Source: Ectocarpus siliculosus
Taxonomy: Eukaryota > Sar > Phaeophyceae > Ectocarpales > Ectocarpaceae
NCBI GenBank assembly: GCA_000310025.1
Contig: FN649750.1
Span: 1,544,302 to 1,555,744, forward strand
Direction: 5' to 3'
Length of the DNA stretch: 11,443 bases
Shown: piece by piece, positions 8,628-11,443 of the stretch
Layout of the letters: the number at the start of each line of letters is the position of its first letter
Position numbering within the stretch: the stretch's first letter is position 1
The notes under the pieces: model-generated
Databases searched by the model: none
What the model saw: only the letters and a program-made list of their open reading frames with translations
Told to the model about the DNA's origin: nothing
Translations under genes and position numbers: made by a program

Positions 8628-9029
8628 CTATATGTATATCTCGTTGTCCACCTGGCGGTCCAGCTCCACCATCTCCGTCGCGAGCTGGGATGCCAGCGAC
8701 TTGGCGTTTTGCGCGAACTGCTCGAGCTCGACGTTGTGTTGCGCACGCTCCGCCGCGAGGGATTTCTCGTTCGCGACGCTTCGCTGCAGCTCGGCGATCT
8801 GCTCGGCTCGTTGGGCAGCGATAATCTCCGCGTTCTTGGCGCGTTCCAAGAGCTGGGCATCGATTTTCGCTCGCGAAACGCGCTCCGTCGCGCGTAGCAC
8901 GGCTCGCTCGGCCGCCAGCGACTCGGCGCTCTCTGCTCGCTGCTGGAGCTCGCGGATCTGCTGGGCTAGCATCGTTCTCTCCTCCGCGAGGAGGTCCGCT
9001 GTGGCCTGAAGCGCAGCGGCGTCGACAAC
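8628..9029 (-). CDS. Gene B last exon: coiled coil
   Basis: The acceptor CTGCTGGGTTGAATAG opens phase-0 sequence beginning VVDAAALQATADLLAEERTM and running as an uninterrupted Ala/Glu/Arg/Gln/Leu helix for about 125 residues. It has near-repeats of the type AESLAAERA / EKSLAAERAQ and no helix breakers. It ends at a TAG after the residues NEIYI (stop 8628-8630). An ATG at 8972 could make it look like a separate small gene, but the frame is open upstream and joins exon 6 in phase. Open frames on the plus strand here are shadows. Confidence 0.68.
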   Translation of the reverse strand, partial: VVDAAALQATADLLAEERTMLAQQIRELQQRAESAESLAAERAVLRATERVSRAKIDAQLLERAKNAEIIAAQRAEQIAELQRSVANEKSLAAERAQHNVELEQFAQNAKSLASQLATEMVELDRQVDNEIYI

Positions 9030-11386
9030 CTATTCAACCCAGCAGGAGCAACAAATATCAAGATGGACGGCCAGGACAGTCATGAACGAGAACACCACGC
9101 ACCACAACTCATGATCTTGCTCGCGCGACATTTGTGGCTCATCTCAGAAAAACACAAACCTACACCTATGTGTCTCGTGTGTGAACGGATCCACGTGAAA
9201 GATAGCCATCATCCCCCACTTCACTCGTGTGTGTGGGTCACGCCAAACATCGTGGCGCTATCGTTCTCACCGCGCCGTCTCTGTTGGACTCTTCCGGTGC
9301 TGAGGCTGCGGCTGGTTCTTCTGCCGGTTCTGTTGGCGGTTCGGGTTCTACTGGCGGTTCGGGTTCTTCCGCTGGTGGTTCGGGTTCCTCTGCTGGTTCT
9401 GCTGCTGGTTCTGCTGCTGGTTCTGTCGGTTCTACTACTGGTTCTTCCGCTGGCGCGGATGCGCCGGCAGCAGCGGCGGCGGCAGCAGCAACAGCAGCTG
9501 CTGTGGGCAGAGCGAAGGAGTAGTGCTCCACTATCGACCACCGGCTCGGTCGACCGGGGTGGTGGTGATCGTCGTCGTCCTTCCGAAACGTGAAGCCGAA
9601 GCGCATCCTCATCTCAACCGTCGTCTCCCCCTCCGCCCCCTGCCAAGCGAAGGTGTGGGTACCCGCCTGGGTGGCGAATTCGCCGCGAACGCGAACCGAC
9701 GAGTGCGCGTACTCCACCACCCTCAGCTCCGGCAGCCGAGCAAAGTGGTCCTACGAGAGGGACACCAGCGCGGGAGCGGAGCGGTTAAGAAATGCGACGC
9801 CAAGCATGTTCCGCTAGTGGCTTGGGAAATGTCAGCAGGGAAAAGCGGTCTTCTCATGGGAGCTGAGTTGTTGACGCAGCAGCGACGCCGAGGGGTTATC
9901 CGCCGACCCGACAGTCGTCTATTGCCCACCGAACATCCAAGAGTTATCTCTCGATCACGTCATCAACTACGCGACGTTGGTGCGAGTCCCACATACACAC
10001 AGGACCGCACCACACATTTATTATTTCAATAGATGATTCCAATATGGTGCTTGCAGTCAGGAACGGTCCGTCCAACACATCTCACGTAATACGCGTAGAT
10101 CTGCTCGGGCGTGTTGCGGACCACTTCCGAGGCCGATCCCCACAGAGGATCGTCGGGGGCGAAGATCTCCGTCCCGCAGAAAACGCCGTCCGGAGCGTAA
10201 AGTTCCGCCGCTTGCCTGGGAGCGTCGTAGGTGCCGGACGTGACCGTTTCCATCCACGAGAAAATCGTTTGCTCCACCGCTTGTTCGTCTGCTCAGGGCA
10301 CGCGGTAACCAGAGGAGCGGCGAAGAACAGACATGAACGCTAGCGACACTGGGAGCACTTCCGTCGAGAAAACACCACCACAGAGTATCAGCGGCCACCG
10401 TTGAGTGCGAGTCCAAAAACCACGAGTGAAAAGTCGCGCACGGACTCCTATCGAGGAAACGTCAATACGAACGTCCGAATGTAATCACAACCGCTACATA
10501 GTAGGTAGATCACATCAAGGGAGGGGAAGTTGGAGACGAAAGTCAATCAACTGCTTATGTGCGCCCAGCACGCTCTCCAACCATCACCAAAACATGGGCG
10601 CCCGTCAGCATGACATCGATGCCGGAGAGGCACAAACACTCGAGACTGGGTCCGTCCGCACCTGACACCGGCACTGCCGCAGGGCTGACTGGAGGATGCG
10701 GGATCTGCTGTGATTGCTCTTCTTCGCCGTTGTGCAGCTCTAGGGGGGTCGCGGCCGGAGAAGGTTCTTCGTCGGTCTGATTTCCCAGCTCTTCCGCCGC
10801 CTCCATAGGCCCCAACGGCTCCGACGGCTGGCCTTCGTCTGTAGATAAATCCCCATCGTTCGACTTGCCATCCTCTCCTGGTTAGGGGAAAGCAGGAGAC
10901 CGCCAGGGCGGCGGGGGGGGGGGGGGGGGAGGGGGGAGATGGGATCGTGTTTCTCGTCACTTGTGTAGGACCACGAGGGGTGATGTTCATCGCCCGTGTC
11001 CCACCAAGCAGCAGCGGCATCCACCGATGACGAGCAACAGCGCAGTGCCATCGGACACAGGTCATGACCACTTGTCGGTTGATAACCCATACCAGTCGGG
11101 TCCCCGTCGAACTTGGCACGCCTCCCGAAAAATTAAGTCTGCCGGACTACGTCTCAAATACTGTTTACTTTAAGGCCGCCCGTAGGTAGAACGATCAGGC
11201 TTCCGTTGCTATCCCATTCCGCCCTTGACATGTTTTCCTCCAACAAACATGCACAGGGGCAGCTCTTGGCTGCGCGCTCTTCGCTCTGAGACACTGGTGC
11301 CAAAATGAAAGTCATATTTGCGGTGGATATGAGAGGCACAAACTTTGAGGTTCTCTCACGCGGCCCCCCTCTCGCCTATTGCACAT
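8628..11386 (-). CDS. Gene B: NTF2-like (SnoaL/CaMKII-association-type) domain with EP-rich linker and C-terminal coiled coil
   Basis: Spliced minus-strand model: 11386-11360, 11285-11169, 11111-10961, 10877-10662, 10288-10086, 9750-9271, 9029-8628, giving about 531 residues, all joins in phase. Approximate residue order: 1-170 acidic, Cys/Ser-containing, probably disordered; 171-320 NTF2-like domain; 321-398 Ala tract and Glu-Pro repeats; 399-531 coiled coil. The NTF2-like fold is a cone-shaped sheet used in small enzymes and in oligomerisation domains such as that of CaMKII. Nothing visible identifies a substrate. The last three exons are the strongest. The first four are less certain and could be a separate small gene ending at the TAA at 10555-10557. 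I infer a scaffold-like role. Confidence 0.68.
9030..9270 (-). other. Gene B intron 6
   Basis: Donor GCGCG|GTGAGA and acceptor TTGAATAG, both phase 0. Without splicing, the upstream frame ends at TGA 9240-9238 after ten further residues, so an unspliced form would end after the EP linker and lack the coiled coil. Confidence 0.6.
9271..9750 (-). CDS. Gene B exon 6: C-terminal half of NTF2-like domain plus Ala and Glu-Pro linker
   Basis: The acceptor CCCTCTCGTAG opens phase-0 sequence DHFARLPELRVVEYAHSSVR. The exon continues with the strand pattern typical of SnoaL/CaMKII-association-type proteins: a Val-Arg-Val strand, Gly-Thr-His-Thr-Phe, Arg-Phe-Gly-Phe-Thr-Phe-Arg-Lys, and a final W-S-I-V-E-H-Y-S-F-A-L-P, the counterpart of the family's usual W.I..H.S..P ending. 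A DDDDHHHPGRPSR insertion sits in the last hairpin. After the fold come an Ala tract and about fifty residues of Glu-Glu-Pro / Glu-Pro-Pro repeats. The exon ends GACGGCGCG|GTGAGA. Confidence 0.75.
9292..9450 (-). repeat. Degenerate Glu-Pro coding repeat
   Basis: Imperfect short units (on the plus strand variants of GGTTCTGCTGCT and GGTTCGGGTTCT) encode repeated EEP, EPP and EPA motifs on the minus strand. The plus-strand readings of the same DNA give Gly-Ser-rich peptides, also open, but the minus frame is continuous with the NTF2-like domain. Confidence 0.75.
9457..9504 (-). repeat. Ala-coding GCN trinucleotide tract
   Basis: A mostly GCN run encodes about sixteen mainly Ala residues directly after the NTF2-like domain. 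It is likely to vary in length between individuals, as trinucleotide tracts often do. Confidence 0.7.
9751..10085 (-). other. Gene B intron 5
   Basis: It lies within the NTF2-like domain: donor CGTATTAC|GTGAGA, acceptor TCTCGTAG, both phase 0. It splits the domain after an IYAYY motif at the end of a helix. Nothing else is visible within. Confidence 0.7.
10086..10288 (-). CDS. Gene B exon 5: N-terminal half of NTF2-like domain
   Basis: The exon starts after CCGCGTGCCCTGAGCAG in phase 1 and reads EQAVEQTIFSWMETVTSGTY, then AAELYAPDGVFCGTE, then VVRNTPEQIYAYY. This is the N-terminal signature of SgcJ/EcaC-type SnoaL-like proteins: a helix with Trp, the A.LYAPD.V strand, and a RNTPE.I..Y helix. 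Internal GTG or ATG codons are not taken as starts because the frame is open to the acceptor and the family's first helix extends upstream. Confidence 0.75.
10289..10661 (-). other. Gene B intron 4 (junction less certain)
   Basis: Donor GTGTCAG|GTGCGG and acceptor CCTGAGCAG give matching phase 1. If the donor is not used, the upstream frame runs on to a TAA at 10555-10557, giving a separate protein end. Confidence 0.45.
10662..10877 (-). CDS. Gene B exon 4: acidic disordered linker
   Basis: The very strong acceptor GCTTTCCCCTAACCAG opens a phase-1 frame rich in Glu, Asp, Ser, Pro and Gln (GDLSTDEGQPSEPLGP, then EEEQSQQIPHPPVSP). It looks like a disordered spacer with no domain. The frame remains open to a stop at 10555-10557. 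The donor at 10661 is chosen because it joins the NTF2-like exon in phase. Confidence 0.55.
10878..10960 (-). other. Gene B intron 3: 83 bp with long C tract
   Basis: Donor ACACAA|GTGACG and acceptor CCCCTAACCAG. On the transcribed strand it contains six C, a T, then seventeen C (plus strand G runs at 10913-10929 and 10931-10936). This is an extreme polypyrimidine tract between the two splice sites. Confidence 0.55.
10913..10936 (+). repeat. G17-A-G6 homopurine run
   Basis: Seventeen G, one A and six G in a row on the plus strand. It is likely to be length-variable and hard to sequence, and it could form a G-quadruplex. It lies inside the short gene B intron. Confidence 0.85.
10961..11111 (-). 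CDS. Gene B exon 3: Cys/Ser/Trp-containing segment
   Basis: The frame reads FDGDPTGMGYQPTSGHDLCP and later AAAAWWDTGDEHHPSWSYT. It ends with one extra base at ACAA|GTGACG (phase 1), matching exon 4. The 5' border at GTGCCAAG is inferred from phase with the upstream exon and would make an intron of only 57 bp. An in-frame stop shortly upstream means some acceptor must be here. Family unknown. Confidence 0.42.
11169..11285 (-). CDS. Gene B exon 2: short Cys/Glu-containing segment
   Basis: The frame reads SEERAAKSCPCACLLEENMS then AEWDSNGSLIVLPTGGLK up to CTTAAA|GTAAAC (phase 0). It is preceded by a good acceptor (TTTTGGCACCAGTGTCTCAG). Alternatively the exon extends unspliced to an in-frame ATG at 11315 (context GCAAATATGAC), which would then be the start codon and add ten residues. 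Confidence 0.45.
11360..11386 (-). CDS. Gene B putative first coding exon (start ATG at 11386)
   Basis: ATG at 11386 encodes MCNRREGGR up to the donor GGCCGC|GTGAGA, which joins exon 2 in phase 0 across a 74-bp intron. The competing start at 11315 would make this stretch 5' UTR or intron. The frame is too short to judge by composition. The true start could also lie beyond the right edge. Confidence 0.3.
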
Positions 11387-11443
11387 GGTTCGTACAGGCT
11401 TCCTGCAAATGGGACGCGAATTCCAACTAGTGGTTGTGAACGA

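Noticed and set aside
8429-8860. 143-codon minus-strand Ser/Arg/Pro-rich frame
   Set aside because: It is a frame-shifted shadow overlapping the coiled-coil exon, which has the far better composition.
8413-9009. 198-codon plus-strand Ser/Ala/Cys/Arg-rich frame
   Set aside because: It is the complement of the gene B coiled coil. The Ser/Cys/Arg composition is what antisense of Ala/Glu/Leu codons gives.
9227-9523. Plus-strand Gly-Ser repeat protein
   Set aside because: The same DNA encodes the Glu-Pro repeats on the minus strand in continuity with a recognisable NTF2-like domain, so the Gly-Ser reading is a by-product.
1-11443. Mobile element, CRISPR array, viral insertion or bacterial operon
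   Set aside because: No terminal repeats, transposase or integrase motifs, regularly spaced direct repeats, capsid or polymerase motifs, or closely packed genes with ribosome binding sites were seen on either strand.

Overview
The window looks like a piece of a eukaryotic nuclear genome with many introns and fairly high GC. A brown alga of the Ectocarpus type is my best guess. This rests on style only: long GT-AG introns mixed with exons of 40-240 bp, poly-Ala/Pro/Glu and Gly/Ser-rich low-complexity proteins, GCN and CCN repeats, and homopolymer C/G runs. No bacterial operon, rRNA, intact tRNA, CRISPR array or transposase is visible. Long open stretches in several frames are mostly shadows, so I built gene models by joining coding-like segments whose splice sites and intron phases agree.

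Gene A (+ strand, enters from the left edge, stop at 7421-7423) can be assembled from about 12 exons: 1-448, 848-1083, 1214-1303 (doubtful), 1568-1744, 2169-2285, 3255-3341, 3834-3974, 4390-4464, 5073-5215, 5296-5335, 5442-5912 (end uncertain) and 6099-7423. It encodes roughly 1,100 residues inside the window: an Ala-rich and acidic N-terminal part, a middle of charged coiled-coil exons, and a long disordered Gly/Ser/Arg-rich tail. I recognise no family. One intron appears to be of the GC-AG class, and a run of eight C at 5602-5609 breaks the reading frame in the exon at 5442.

The 1.2 kb between 7424 and 8627 separates the 3' ends of two convergent genes and holds no gene I can support.

Gene B (- strand, about 11386 down to 8628) can be assembled from seven phase-compatible exons encoding about 530 residues: a short N-terminal segment, an acidic linker, an NTF2-like domain of the SnoaL / CaMKII-association-domain type (SgcJ/EcaC-like), an Ala tract and Glu-Pro repeat linker, and a C-terminal coiled coil. 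The NTF2-like domain is the only confident family assignment in the window. The architecture, a putative oligomerising fold tethered by an EP-rich spacer to a coiled coil, suggests a scaffold rather than an enzyme. That is inference.

Nothing shows that the two genes act together. I found no convincing new multi-gene system. The points worth checking are the gene B domain fusion, the GC-AG intron, the homopolymer frameshift, the run of phase-0 symmetric exons in gene A, and an 83-bp gene B intron consisting largely of C.
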